Shown: positions 26,933 to 35,426 of the stretch, one piece after another | Numbering within the stretch: the stretch's first letter is position 1 | Layout of the letters: the number at the start of each line of letters is the position of its first letter | Assembly (NCBI RefSeq): GCF_900537075.1 | Contig: NZ_UNRA01000002.1 | Coordinates: forward strand, 793,249 to 857,248 | Direction of reading: 5' to 3' | DNA: 64,000 nucleotides | DNA from: Tropicibacter sp. Alg240-R139 | GTDB lineage: Bacteria > Pseudomonadota > Alphaproteobacteria > Rhodobacterales > Rhodobacteraceae | The notes under the pieces: model-generated | The model's input: the letters and a program-made list of their open reading frames with translations, nothing else | Database searches by the model: none | Told to the model about the DNA's origin: nothing | Made by a program: the position numbers and the translations under genes

Positions 26933-27454
26933 CTATAGACGCTTTTCCAAATCTGCCAGCGACATCGAGGCCACCTCATCATCGCTGGGCAGTTCCCAAG
27001 TCGTTTCGATATAGTCAAACATGCCGCGTGTGATTTCCATATGGAAGCTCTCACCTTGGTTCGTGTTGCGCGCTTCAATACGTTTCCACCGCTCTGATGC
27101 ATCGACACTCAGGACATGCAGTTTTGCCGCAAACTGAGCTTGTTTCGCGAGTCTGCCATACTTCTGACGGTGTTCTTGCCGCTGAAACCCAAAGTCCAGG
27201 ATCGAGGGAATGCCCAACTTGCCAAGCTGTAACGCCATTGCCCACATTTGCGCCTCGCAACGATGGACGCGTGGGAAAATCCATGCGGGGTCCAAGGCGT
27301 CCGGTGCGTCCTCTCCAAACAAGGATACCATCCATTCATCGATCGAGAATACAACTCCGCCGTTGCTGTTGGCCAACGCGCGGGCATATGTCGTTTTGCC
27401 CGCGCCCGTTGAGCCGCAAATCAGGTGAACTTGCTGTGTGTTATCGTCATGCAT
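26933..27454 (-). CDS. P-loop ATPase/kinase of the AAA_33 (zeta-toxin-like) type
   Basis: A 173-residue protein with a Walker A motif GSTGAGKTTYA at about 14-24 and an acidic SIDEWM strand end near 37-42 typical of small phosphotransferases, plus an Arg-rich lid region (FQRQEHRQKYGRLA). The family includes small-molecule kinases; the substrate is unknown. No antitoxin-like partner is adjacent. It is 30 bases downstream of the ABA4-like gene on the same strand and likely co-transcribed under the MarR-type operator. Composition looks more AT-rich than the core genes, so this locus may be accessory. Confidence 0.78.
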   Translation of the reverse strand: MHDDNTQQVHLICGSTGAGKTTYARALANSNGGVVFSIDEWMVSLFGEDAPDALDPAWIFPRVHRCEAQMWAMALQLGKLGIPSILDFGFQRQEHRQKYGRLAKQAQFAAKLHVLSVDASERWKRIEARNTNQGESFHMEITRGMFDYIETTWELPSDDEVASMSLADLEKRL

Positions 27455-27484
27455 TGGGAAAATCTTTCTTTAGTGTAAATCAGT

Positions 27485-27907
27485 TTAGGTCGCTTTTTTC
27501 GGCGCAAAGATGCGAACGATTGAAAAGGCAAGGAAACCCGCTGGACCAAAAAGAAACGTGACTGGAAGGCAGGGTGCAACAAGCCAGAAGCTTTGGCCAT
27601 CGCGCCTTGACGTTCTGCACATCCAGGCCCCGATCAATAAGTCAAACGCTAGATAATGCACCCACCCGGCCATCATCGCATTGGGGTTCGCAAACAGGTC
27701 GATAACTTCAGCGAGACTGCCAAATCCGCCCCCGCCGTTTGATGGAAAAATGAGGGCGAGAGTGACATAGCCCAATGAGAGCAAGGTCGGAATGACATAA
27801 CCAGCAATCAAGTCAGACCAATGTGGAATGAGCGGCGCTGCGAGCAAAACAAGCCAGCCTGCCATCGCAAGTAAGCCAGCAATTGAGAAAATAATTTCAA
27901 GGTCCAT
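27485..27907 (-). CDS. ABA4-like (DUF4281) membrane protein
   Basis: A 140-residue protein with four membrane helices. The WVHYLAFDLLIGAW motif and the C-terminal LFGPAGFLAFSIVR are hallmarks of the ABA4/DUF4281 family; plant members act in neoxanthin formation, bacterial roles are unknown. The Met at 27907 follows GGGTGA by about six bases and is preferred over a Met four codons upstream. It shares a 86-base divergent control region with a MarR gene. Confidence 0.78.
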   Translation of the reverse strand: MDLEIIFSIAGLLAMAGWLVLLAAPLIPHWSDLIAGYVIPTLLSLGYVTLALIFPSNGGGGFGSLAEVIDLFANPNAMMAGWVHYLAFDLLIGAWMCRTSRRDGQSFWLVAPCLPVTFLFGPAGFLAFSIVRIFAPKKAT

Positions 27908-27958
27908 GACGTCACCCATTATTGATCAGGATAATTCGCGCACCAGTATTGCAATGTA

Positions 27959-27972
27959 CTTGCATATGCAAG
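27959..27972. promoter_or_regulatory. Candidate MarR operator, CTTGCATATGCAAG
   Basis: A perfect 14-bp palindrome in the centre of the divergent gap between the ABA4-like gene and the MarR gene. Two further degenerate half-site repeats flank it (TATTGCAATG to the left, GCAATATGCATAC to the right). AT-rich TTGC/GCAA palindromes are typical MarR targets. Autoregulation plus control of the ABA4-like/kinase operon is inferred. Confidence 0.65.
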
Positions 27973-27993
27973 CAATATGCATACAATGTCCAC

Positions 27994-28440
27994 ATGAATG
28001 ATTTATGCCTCACAAATACTCTTCGCCTTCTACAATCGGCGGATCAGATCAAAGCACGACTTTCGGGCGATTTCGCTTCGGTCCACGGTCTCTCGGTGAA
28101 CGAGGTTTTTCTCCTCTTGCACTTAGAGCAAGCGCCTCTACATCGCCTGTCCCGTGTCGAACTTGCAAAGCGGATGCACGTGAGCGCGTCGACGGTAACG
28201 CGTATGGCAGCGCCCTTGGAGAAAATCGGGGTAGTAGCGCGACAAACGGACGAAAGGGACGCAAGGTTGGCATTTGTAGTCCTGACCGAATCTGGGTTGG
28301 AGAAAGTTCACGAAGCGCGTGTCACATTCACAAAACAGGCAGGCTATGTTTTTCGTGACCGCTGGACCCAGGAAGACTTGGAGCAGCTTTCCGGCCTGCT
28401 TCATCGCTTGATCGCAGATGCCCCTGGTAATCTGACTTAG
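27994..28440 (+). CDS. MarR family transcriptional regulator
   Basis: A 148-residue winged-helix dimeric repressor: HTH with LSRVELAKRMHVSASTVTRMAAPLEKIG and the wing RQTDERDARLAFVVLTESG, which holds the conserved D-R of the MarR wing. The frame is open upstream, but the ATG at 27994 (MNDLCLTNTLR) gives the family length and leaves the palindromic operator in the promoter. Divergent from the ABA4-like gene. Confidence 0.9.
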   Translation: MNDLCLTNTLRLLQSADQIKARLSGDFASVHGLSVNEVFLLLHLEQAPLHRLSRVELAKRMHVSASTVTRMAAPLEKIGVVARQTDERDARLAFVVLTESGLEKVHEARVTFTKQAGYVFRDRWTQEDLEQLSGLLHRLIADAPGNLT

Positions 28441-28645
28441 AAGTCGGCCTTTTGTAGGCAGCCATTGGCGCAGTCGCAGAGAAAGCTCACTTTGTCCGCC
28501 AAGCGGATTTGGTTGGTCAACAGAGCAAAAGCTAGCGGGGCGTTTTTGCGTCCTGAATCGGCCTAATTTGTTACATTCAAGATTGCTGTTCGCGCCGAGC
28601 GTATGAAAGAACCAAAACTCGATGGCTGTTATCTGAGCAGACGGG

Positions 28646-28725
28646 AGCTCCCGCCCATCGTTGACACCGGGGCGGTGTCGCCTCTGGTTGGGCCGGGCGC
28701 CGCGCTGACGCGCGGCGCGGTGGCA
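28646..28725 (-). repeat. Structured intergenic element, copy H
   Basis: Read on the minus strand: hairpin GCGCCGCGC-GTCA-GCGCGGCGC, then CCCGGCCCAAC, CAGAGG, the hairpin GACACC-GCCCC-GGTGTC, and the tail AACGATGGGCGGGAG. It begins within a few bases of the stop of the FG-GAP gene, so it would form that gene's 3' untranslated region. The 200 bases between the MarR stop and this element show nothing recognisable. Confidence 0.85.
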
Positions 28726-28732
28726 CCCAGGA

Positions 28733-29484
28733 TCAACAATTGCGCGCGGCTTCCAGGCTTTGGCGCCCGGTGAAAGCTCCGACGTTGCTTTGTTGCCAGC
28801 CTTGGCCGTCATGGCGGACCGAGATGATGTGGCGCCAATCGCCTGAGGCGAGGATCAGTTCTGATGTGTCGCCGCACTGGCGCAACCCGCCCGAGATGAA
28901 GTCCTCGCCAATCCGGTGGTTGGTCAGGCCAGGAAGAGTTGCGATCTCGGTCAGTGTGCCGTCTTTTACCCGCCAGATGCGCAGGGTCTTGGCCAGATGG
29001 GGTCGGTCGACATAGGCGATCTCGACAAAACCATCGCCGTCCAGATCGGCGATCCCTGCGGGAGCAAGCCAGCGGTTGCGGGTGCCGATATGGGGCGTTG
29101 CGGCGATCTTTTGGCCGGTCAGGTTATAGACCGCCAACTGCGCGCCGGTTTGGGCCTGGCTTTCGATGGTGACGATTTCGGGCACTTGGTCGCCGTCCAG
29201 ATCGGCAAGCCGGGGGGCGAGGTCCTCGAACACGCGATCCTGAGGGAGGCGGACAGTTATGGTTTGACCGGCCGACTGGATCACCAAAGCGCCGTATTCG
29301 ACGTCGTCCCCCAATACACCGTGAGGATAGCGCCGGGTCGGTTCGTCATACACGGCACTCACTGCCGTTTGTGTGGTTTGCGCGGTGACCCCTTGGGGCA
29401 GTGGCCACAAACACGCAGCTATCACCGCGCCGCGAATGGACGCGGGCCAGGGGCGCGACGTTCGGCGCGGCGCCCCCTTTCGCA

Positions 29485-29485
<1 letters not shown>
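28733..29485 (-). CDS. Secreted FG-GAP/VCBS repeat protein
   Basis: A 250-residue precursor with a basic N-terminus and a hydrophobic signal segment (about 15-35, ending near VTAQ). Two calcium-loop-like repeats, DLDGDQVPEIV and DLDGDGFVEIAYVD, mark FG-GAP/VCBS beta-propeller units, fewer than the seven of a full propeller. The Met at 29485 overlaps the ferredoxin stop by one base (TGATG), so it is translationally coupled to the ferredoxin gene. Periplasmic or exported location is inferred. Role unknown. Confidence 0.78.
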
Positions 29486-29811
<326 letters not shown>

Positions 29812-29965
29812 TCACGTCTTCCTTTGCGATGTTCCGCGAACTCCTTAGACAAGGGACATGGGCGATGCCAGTGTCATTTGCGACCCAGGCTGACGCGTCT
29901 GGACTTTCGTAGCGTATGTTCTATCTTTGTTCCTGTATTTGAACCCAAAACAGGGCAGGGCCGTG

Positions 29966-30337
29966 ATGTTCGTGACACCGATTCACCAAACCACCCAGAC
30001 GGGCGGCTGGCCGCGCCCGCCTGCCTGCCTGGTGGCCGCCCGGTTGGAAGAACCGCCCGAGGGCGCGCGGATCACCGTGGCGGGGTTGGTGATCCTGCGG
30101 CAAAGGCCCGGGACGGCCAAGGGGGTGATTTTCCTCACGCTTGAGGACGAAACCGGGGTGGTGAACATTGTGGTCTGGCGCAAGATCTATGAACGCTTCC
30201 GCCGCGCGGTTATTGCCGGGCGGCTCTTGCGGGTCACGGGCCGGATGCAGCGGGCCCATTCCGTCACCCATGTGATTGCCGAAGAGATCGAAGATATCTC
30301 GCCCATGCTGGACCACCTACTGGCGCCGCAACCTTAG
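29966..30337 (+). CDS. Free-standing OB-fold protein resembling the C-terminus of DnaE2
   Basis: A 123-residue protein whose core (ITVAGLVILRQRPGTAKGVIFLTLEDETGVVNIVVWRK, split over residues of about 37-75) matches the OB-fold tail of error-prone polymerase DnaE2. The polymerase domains are absent: upstream bases do not encode DnaE2-like sequence. It is therefore either a remnant of a deleted dnaE2 or a free-standing nucleic-acid-binding protein. ATG 29966 was chosen over a TTG at 29927. There is no frame interruption inside the domain. It is flanked by the ferredoxin gene (divergent) and a lipoprotein gene. Confidence 0.6.
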   Translation: MFVTPIHQTTQTGGWPRPPACLVAARLEEPPEGARITVAGLVILRQRPGTAKGVIFLTLEDETGVVNIVVWRKIYERFRRAVIAGRLLRVTGRMQRAHSVTHVIAEEIEDISPMLDHLLAPQP

Positions 30338-30420
30338 GGCCAAGCTCAAGACAATGTCTTCCTTTGCGCGGGCAGCGCTTTTGCGATAAAGTCACGCCAA
30401 ACGCCCACAGAGGCCCGAGC

Positions 30421-30954
30421 ATGACCCAGTTTCGTATCATCTTAAGCGCGCTTGCGCTGACCGGCCTTGCGGCCTGCGGCTCGGCTGTGCCTGATCTGGG
30501 GGCTTTGAACGAACCCGAGGTGACACGATTCAACGCCCAAGCGCCCCCCGGGGCTGCACCCAACACCTGTTGGGGCAAGGACGTGACGCCGGCCATCATC
30601 GAAACAGTCACCAATCAGGTGATGCTGCAACCGGCCCAAGTGCTGGCCGACGGCACCGTACAGCAGCCCGCAATCTTCAAGACTGAAACACAGCAACAGA
30701 TAGTCCGCCCCCGGCAGGAAACCTGGTTTCAAACGCCTTGTGCGGATGAGATGACGCCCGAGTTTGTCTCGTCTATCCAGCGTGCGCTGGCCGCGCGCTA
30801 TCTCTACCGTGGACCAATCAATGGAGAGATGGACGCCCGCACCCGCGCAGCCGTGCGCCGTTATCAAAAGCCCGAGGGGCTCGATTCCGGCATCCTGAGT
30901 CTGGCTGCTGCCCGCAAGCTGGGGCTGGTCGCGGTTGAACGGGAAGAAGGTTGA
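30421..30954 (+). CDS. Lipoprotein with peptidoglycan-binding-like domain
   Basis: A 177-residue precursor with a lipobox (LTGLAAC, Cys at about 19) directly after a hydrophobic signal, so it should be lipid-anchored in the envelope. The C-terminal ~65 residues (SSIQRALAARYLYRGPINGEMDARTRAAVRRYQ) match the PG_binding_1 helical fold. Two cysteines in the middle (NTCWGK, TPCADE) could pair. The frame opens earlier (30364), but the ATG at 30421 begins the signal peptide. Convergent with a GST gene, nine bases apart. Confidence 0.82.
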   Translation: MTQFRIILSALALTGLAACGSAVPDLGALNEPEVTRFNAQAPPGAAPNTCWGKDVTPAIIETVTNQVMLQPAQVLADGTVQQPAIFKTETQQQIVRPRQETWFQTPCADEMTPEFVSSIQRALAARYLYRGPINGEMDARTRAAVRRYQKPEGLDSGILSLAAARKLGLVAVEREEG

Positions 30955-30963
30955 ACCCCATCC

Positions 30964-31665
30964 TCATTTGCGTTTGAATAAAGTGTCCTGTGCCTGCGTG
31001 CTGCGGTGATCACCGCGTAGCTCGATTTTGAGAGATTGACCCGCCTGCACACCGGGGCGGCTGCCCACCTGCTCCAGCCAGCGTGCAAAATGCGGTTTGT
31101 CCTCCAGCGTCTGCTGCTGGCCTTCCCACAGGCAGGCCCAAGGCCAAATGGCCATGTCCGCGATGGAATAGAAATCACCGGCCACATATTTGTTCTCAGC
31201 CAGACGCCGATCTAGCACGCCATAAAGCCGTGCGACTTCCGCGCGATAGCGGTCTTTGGGATACGGCAGGTCCTGGGGTGGGTCCAAATTGGGTGCATAC
31301 TTGAGGAAGTGATGCGCTTGCCCCGCCATTGGGCCAACGCCCCCCATTTGCCACATGAGCCATTGTTCGACTGTCAGGCGGTCCCGTTCGGTTTCGCCAT
31401 AGAACCGCCCGGTCTTGCGCGCCAGATACATCAGGATCGCGCCGCTTTCAAAAAGCGACACCGGCGCGCCGCCCGGCCCGTCCGGGTCGATGATGGCGGG
31501 CATTCGATTGTTGGGGGCGATTTTCAGAAATTCAGGGTCGAACTGATCGCCTTTGCCAATGTTGATCAGATGCAGGTTATAGGTCAGCTCCATCTCTTCG
31601 AGTGCGATGGACACCTTCCACCCGTTTGGCGTGGGCCAATAGAAAAGGTCAATTGGTTGCTGCAT
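30964..31665 (-). CDS. Glutathione S-transferase, YfcG/Nu-class-like
   Basis: A 233-residue GST. N-domain YWPTPNGWKVSIALEEM carries the Thr-Pro-Asn of the Nu class (disulfide-bond oxidoreductases such as YfcG). Further motifs are NNRMPAIID and LFESGAILMYLA, then a helical domain with YSIADMAIWPW. The Met at 31665 (MQQPIDLFYWP) was chosen over a Met eleven codons upstream. It may reduce glutathione-mixed disulfides or hydroperoxides. Confidence 0.88.
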   Translation of the reverse strand: MQQPIDLFYWPTPNGWKVSIALEEMELTYNLHLINIGKGDQFDPEFLKIAPNNRMPAIIDPDGPGGAPVSLFESGAILMYLARKTGRFYGETERDRLTVEQWLMWQMGGVGPMAGQAHHFLKYAPNLDPPQDLPYPKDRYRAEVARLYGVLDRRLAENKYVAGDFYSIADMAIWPWACLWEGQQQTLEDKPHFARWLEQVGSRPGVQAGQSLKIELRGDHRSTQAQDTLFKRK

Positions 31666-31712
31666 GCGGTCCCCCTCGGTTTCGCCGCTCTGGCGCAACG
31701 ATCATAGCCGGA

Positions 31713-32639
31713 TCATGGGGAATTCTGCACAAACGGCAAGGGGAAGTCATACCTGGGCAGCGCAAACAAACGTGACCAGCGCGCAGCTGCTTGACTGGGT
31801 AGAGCGTCTTTTAGCGTGGCCACTGACAACGGCTTATCGGTTGAAAGCAACCGCTCATACAGGGTGAACACGCCGGGACGCATATAGCTGGACCAATGGC
31901 AGACCCGCCTGCCAGAGGGGGCGATCGAAACACCAAGACAAGACAGCGCGTCCAGACTGTCGCCACAATCCAACTGCAAGGTCACCGCATTGGGCACCGA
32001 GATGCCTAGGCCGATAGCACGGTCGCGCGGCGCGGGCGGGGCGATGATCCACTCAAACAGGAAATCGAACAGATCATTTTCCCGCGTGGTCACGTTGAAA
32101 AATTCCACGGCCGTTCCAGCCCGTGTCGTCAAGGCTTCTAAGGCGCGCGTTCGATAAGCGGCTCCGGTCAGGGAAATGATCCGGTTCAGGTGACCCGGTT
32201 CAAGCTGGTGCAGGGCCTCCAACGCCAGCTCTATTCCTAGGGAATGGCCGATGAAATGAACCGGGCGGATGGGGTTCTCTTGCTTGAGACGGAGCACGAC
32301 ATTTGCCAAAGCTTGCCCCGCCTGCAGCGCACGCTGCCGCGCTGACCATAAGGTGCCATGTGCGTCCCACCCAAAGGCGATGGACAAACGGTCACTGCTG
32401 TCGAGACCCAATGCCACGGGCCAGCTTTTGACCCGTTTGGGATGAGTTTTGGGCGCCGTCGAGAACACCAAATTATGCGGGCAGCCGACGGGATCATGGG
32501 TGCGATAGGAATACCCATGGGCCATGATAACAACCGGCCCCGGAATGTCGCGTGTTTGCCGGATAAGGCTGTCCACAGGCTGCAGACTATTATGCAATCT
32601 TGGCTGCGTTCCTTGCGCATTGATCCGAAGTATCGTCAT
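31713..32639 (-). CDS. Alpha/beta hydrolase (esterase/lipase-like)
   Basis: A 308-residue cytoplasmic-looking protein without a signal peptide. The oxyanion-type motif VVIMAHGYSYR is near residue 38, the nucleophile elbow FIGHSLGIELALEAL near 130, and acid and His candidates lie further on (FNVTTRENDLFDFL). The family resembles DUF900-type hydrolases. The substrate is unknown. It is monogenic and divergent from the SAM-riboswitch/metZ unit. Confidence 0.72.
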   Translation of the reverse strand: MTILRINAQGTQPRLHNSLQPVDSLIRQTRDIPGPVVIMAHGYSYRTHDPVGCPHNLVFSTAPKTHPKRVKSWPVALGLDSSDRLSIAFGWDAHGTLWSARQRALQAGQALANVVLRLKQENPIRPVHFIGHSLGIELALEALHQLEPGHLNRIISLTGAAYRTRALEALTTRAGTAVEFFNVTTRENDLFDFLFEWIIAPPAPRDRAIGLGISVPNAVTLQLDCGDSLDALSCLGVSIAPSGRRVCHWSSYMRPGVFTLYERLLSTDKPLSVATLKDALPSQAAARWSRLFALPRYDFPLPFVQNSP

Positions 32640-32818
32640 CCAGCTGCCCCAATCCAGATGTGCATGGGCTCCTTTGCATGACGCTATGACGGTTGAGTGA
32701 AGCCTTGGTTACAGCTCCGTGACGGCTGGTGTTGCTTGGTGAAATGGTGCGCAATGGATCGTGAATGTTGCGGGCTTGACGCAGCCCGTTGCGGGGCGTA
32801 AACGCAAATCACGAGCTA

Positions 32819-32872
32819 CGTGGCGATTTGTTACCGGATTGCGGGCCACGCTAAACAACACCGCTAAAAGGT
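32819..32872 (+). ncRNA. SAM-II riboswitch aptamer upstream of metZ
   Basis: P1 stem CGTGG (32819-32823) / CCACG (32846-32850), the conserved loop GATTTGTTACCGGATTGC, the joining GCTAAACAAC, and the signature CCGCTAAAAGG. The ACC of the loop can pair with the terminal GGT to make the H-type pseudoknot that holds S-adenosylmethionine. This matches the SAM-II class known in front of methionine genes in alphaproteobacteria. It should switch off metZ when SAM is high. Confidence 0.93.
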
Positions 32873-32879
32873 CAGGATG

Positions 32880-32916
32880 AAAGCCCCCTTTCGCTTGACC
32901 GCGTTAGGGGTTTTTT
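32880..32916 (+). terminator. Riboswitch-controlled attenuator of metZ
   Basis: Stem AAAGCCCC / GGGGTTTT (one G-U) followed by TTTTTT, between the aptamer and metZ. An alternative hairpin using GGTCA (32870-32874) with TGACC (32896-32900) would block it. GGT is also the pseudoknot strand, so SAM binding should favour termination. Confidence 0.7.
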
Positions 32917-32958
32917 ATTTTGAGCTTTCCGCCGGAAAGCAAGGAAAGGAACGATGAC

Positions 32959-34149
32959 ATGAGCGACAGCTGGAACAAACGTACCCAAGCCGTCCACGCC
33001 GGCGTGCGCCGAAGCCAATACAACGAGGTCAGTGAAGCGATCTTTCTGACCCAAGGGTTCGTCTACGAAAACGCCGAAGCCGCCGAAGCACGGTTCATCG
33101 AGTGCGGCGAGGATGAGTTCATCTATGCCCGCTATGGCAACCCAACCGTGTCCATGTTCGAGCAGCGCATCGCAGCGCTTGAGGGCGGTGAAGACGCATT
33201 TGCGACGGCGTCCGGCATGGCGGCTGTCAACGGCGCGCTGACCTCGATGCTCAAGGCGGGCGATCATGTGGTTTCGGCAAAGGCGCTCTTTGGGTCGTGT
33301 CTGTATATCCTGGAAAACATCCTGGCTCGCTATGGTGTCGAGGTGACATTTGTCGACGGCACCGACCTGACAGAGTGGGAAGCGGCGATCCGCCCCGACA
33401 CCAAGGCCGTGTTTTTTGAATCCATGTCGAACCCGACACTCGAAGTGATCGACATCGAGGCGGTGGCCAACCTCGCACACGCCGTGGGCGCGACAGTGAT
33501 CGTGGACAACGTGTTTTCAACCCCGGTGTTTTCACGCGCAATAGAGCAGGGTGCCGACGTTGTGGTCTATTCCGCGACCAAACACATCGACGGTCAGGGC
33601 CGCGCGCTGGGCGGGGTGATCATCGGCACCAAGGAATTCATACGTGGCACTGTTGAGCCCTACCTCAAGCACACTGGCGGCGCTCTAAGCCCATTCAATG
33701 CCTGGGTCATGCTGAAAGGGATCGAAACTATGGACCTGCGTGTGAACGCGCAGGCGGCATCGGCCCAAAAGATCGCCGAGGTCCTTGAGGGGCACGCAGA
33801 GCTAGAGCGTACTCTGTACCCAGGTCTGGCGACACACGCGCAGAACGATCTCGTACAGCGTCAACTGGGTGGCAAGGGTGGTACGGTTCTGTCACTGGAC
33901 ATCAAAGGCGGCAAAGAGGCTGCGTTTGCTTTTCTCAATGCGCTGACGATCCCGGTGATCTCGAACAACTTGGGCGACGCCAAATCTATCGTGACCCACC
34001 CGGCCACGACCACGCACCAGCGTCTGAGCGAAGACCAGCGCGATGAGCTGGGCATCACCCCCGGCTTGATCCGTTTTTCAGTTGGTCTTGAAGATGCCGA
34101 CGACTTGTTGGCGGATGTCATACAGGCGCTCGACAGTCTGTCGGCGTAA
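32959..34149 (+). CDS. metZ: O-succinylhomoserine sulfhydrylase
   Basis: PLP enzyme that makes homocysteine from O-succinylhomoserine and sulfide in methionine synthesis. The 396-residue protein has the Cys/Met-metabolism PLP fold: YARYGNPT, SGMAAVNGAL, and the PLP lysine in YSATKHIDGQGRALGG. The C-terminal end (TPGLIRFSVGLED) is family-typical. A strong AAGGAAAGGA site precedes the ATG at 32959; the frame is open 13 codons further upstream inside the leader but that start lacks support. Regulation by the SAM-II riboswitch at 32819 supports the assignment. Confidence 0.95.
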   Translation: MSDSWNKRTQAVHAGVRRSQYNEVSEAIFLTQGFVYENAEAAEARFIECGEDEFIYARYGNPTVSMFEQRIAALEGGEDAFATASGMAAVNGALTSMLKAGDHVVSAKALFGSCLYILENILARYGVEVTFVDGTDLTEWEAAIRPDTKAVFFESMSNPTLEVIDIEAVANLAHAVGATVIVDNVFSTPVFSRAIEQGADVVVYSATKHIDGQGRALGGVIIGTKEFIRGTVEPYLKHTGGALSPFNAWVMLKGIETMDLRVNAQAASAQKIAEVLEGHAELERTLYPGLATHAQNDLVQRQLGGKGGTVLSLDIKGGKEAAFAFLNALTIPVISNNLGDAKSIVTHPATTTHQRLSEDQRDELGITPGLIRFSVGLEDADDLLADVIQALDSLSA

Positions 34150-34175
34150 CACTCTTCGTCACGAGTCCAAGCTCA

Positions 34176-34310
34176 GGGACGCTCCCGCACCCGAGCGATC
34201 CCGACTGCGTCGGCACCGCTAGCGGCTTTGGGCCGGGCACCGGGCAAAGCCCGGTGCCCGGCCCAACGGGAGGAGGTGTTTCGTCAGAAACATCGACGAC
34301 GGGCGGGAGC
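34176..34310 (+). repeat. Structured intergenic element, copy B (long form)
   Basis: Nearly identical to copy A: GCTCCCGCACCCGAGCGATC, GACTGCGTC hairpin, CGCTAGCGGCTTT, the long GGGCCGGGCACCGGGC hairpin, CCCAACGGGAGGAGG, the hairpin TGTTTC-GTCA-GAAACA, and the tail TCGACGACGGGCGGGAGC. Lies 26 bases after metZ and ends 33 bases before the convergent YkuD_2 gene; no other terminator is visible here. Confidence 0.88.
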
Positions 34311-34342
34311 ATCCCCGGATAATAAAAATGACCCACGTCTGC

Positions 34343-35326
34343 TCATTTGCAGATCGGCAATTCCAATGGGGGATGCTTGGGCAGCGACTGGCGCCACTGG
34401 TTTATGACCGGTTGCAAGGTACGTTTGGGCCAGAACTTTGGTGTTCCGATGGCTTTCAGGCAGGCCGCGTTCCAATAAAGACCGGCACCTGACACGGACT
34501 TGCCTTTCTTCACCGCCTTGGCCACGGCATTGATGTCCTTGCCCTCGGGGTAGATATACAGCGTTGTCGGATTGCCCTCGGTCAGCGCCAGGATGTCGCG
34601 CGATTCCGCAGGCGACCAGGTCGTGCACCCGTTGCTGCGCCCGCCGGTGTAGTTCACCAGCCTGCCATAGGGGACATAGCCGTCCTTGTCGGCATGAGGA
34701 CTTTGGGGGTTCTTGTACCGGCATTGCCATTTCAAAAACACCGCCGGATGCCCGCCGATAGCCCGTTCGCGGGCGTTTGATGTTTCCCCTTCTCCGTCAA
34801 ACAGCAGGAACGTGCGATAGAACGGTTTCCGCTGACCGGATTGATTGTAGTAACCTTTGAACGACGTACGGGATTCCGCGGTCACATAGGCCCCACCCAT
34901 CGTCAACTTTGACCCTTCGGCGTTGCTGAAATTCCGGGCGCATTGCCGCCCGTTGGAAAAATTTGCGCGTTGTAGCTTGCGCCCGTTGCCATAGCCCGAG
35001 GATACCGCTCGGAAGCTCTGTTTGCCTTCACAGATAACATAGAAGCGCCGTCCCGGTCGGCCGCCAGATGTGCTGGGCCGGGTGGCGTCCTTAGCCAGAT
35101 AGCAGGGGTTACTTATTTCCCCGCGTCGCCGCTTCTCAAAATAAAGTGCCCTTGCCCGGTTCAGGACCACAGGGGCTATCTGCCCCTCGCCGGTACCCAC
35201 ATGCTTGCGCAGCCATGACGGAATGTCCGAATTCTGCGCTATCGCCCGCGTGGAAAGAACGCTCGTTATCGGAGCCAGCACAGCGATAGCAATGGCGAGA
35301 CGAAGTGAATGCGATAACATCGACAC
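34343..35326 (-). CDS. Murein L,D-transpeptidase-like (YkuD_2) secreted protein
   Basis: A 327-residue precursor with a signal peptide (about 1-30, ending near ARAIAQ). The catalytic-looking motif is GRSNGCTTWSP near residues 230-240, whose Ser-x-Gly-Cys carries the candidate nucleophile Cys of the YkuD_2 family, with GGHP upstream. Periplasmic action on peptidoglycan or a related transpeptidation is inferred from the family. It is monogenic; its 3' end faces element copy B. Confidence 0.75.
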   Translation of the reverse strand: MSMLSHSLRLAIAIAVLAPITSVLSTRAIAQNSDIPSWLRKHVGTGEGQIAPVVLNRARALYFEKRRRGEISNPCYLAKDATRPSTSGGRPGRRFYVICEGKQSFRAVSSGYGNGRKLQRANFSNGRQCARNFSNAEGSKLTMGGAYVTAESRTSFKGYYNQSGQRKPFYRTFLLFDGEGETSNARERAIGGHPAVFLKWQCRYKNPQSPHADKDGYVPYGRLVNYTGGRSNGCTTWSPAESRDILALTEGNPTTLYIYPEGKDINAVAKAVKKGKSVSGAGLYWNAACLKAIGTPKFWPKRTLQPVINQWRQSLPKHPPLELPICK

Positions 35327-35426
35327 ATCTCCTGCTTGATCAACCTCACGGGTAGTATAGCACGAATTGTGTAAATCAGGTGACCTTATGGCGCAGGCGG
35401 CGGCATTTGGCCGATCTGATTTCGTC

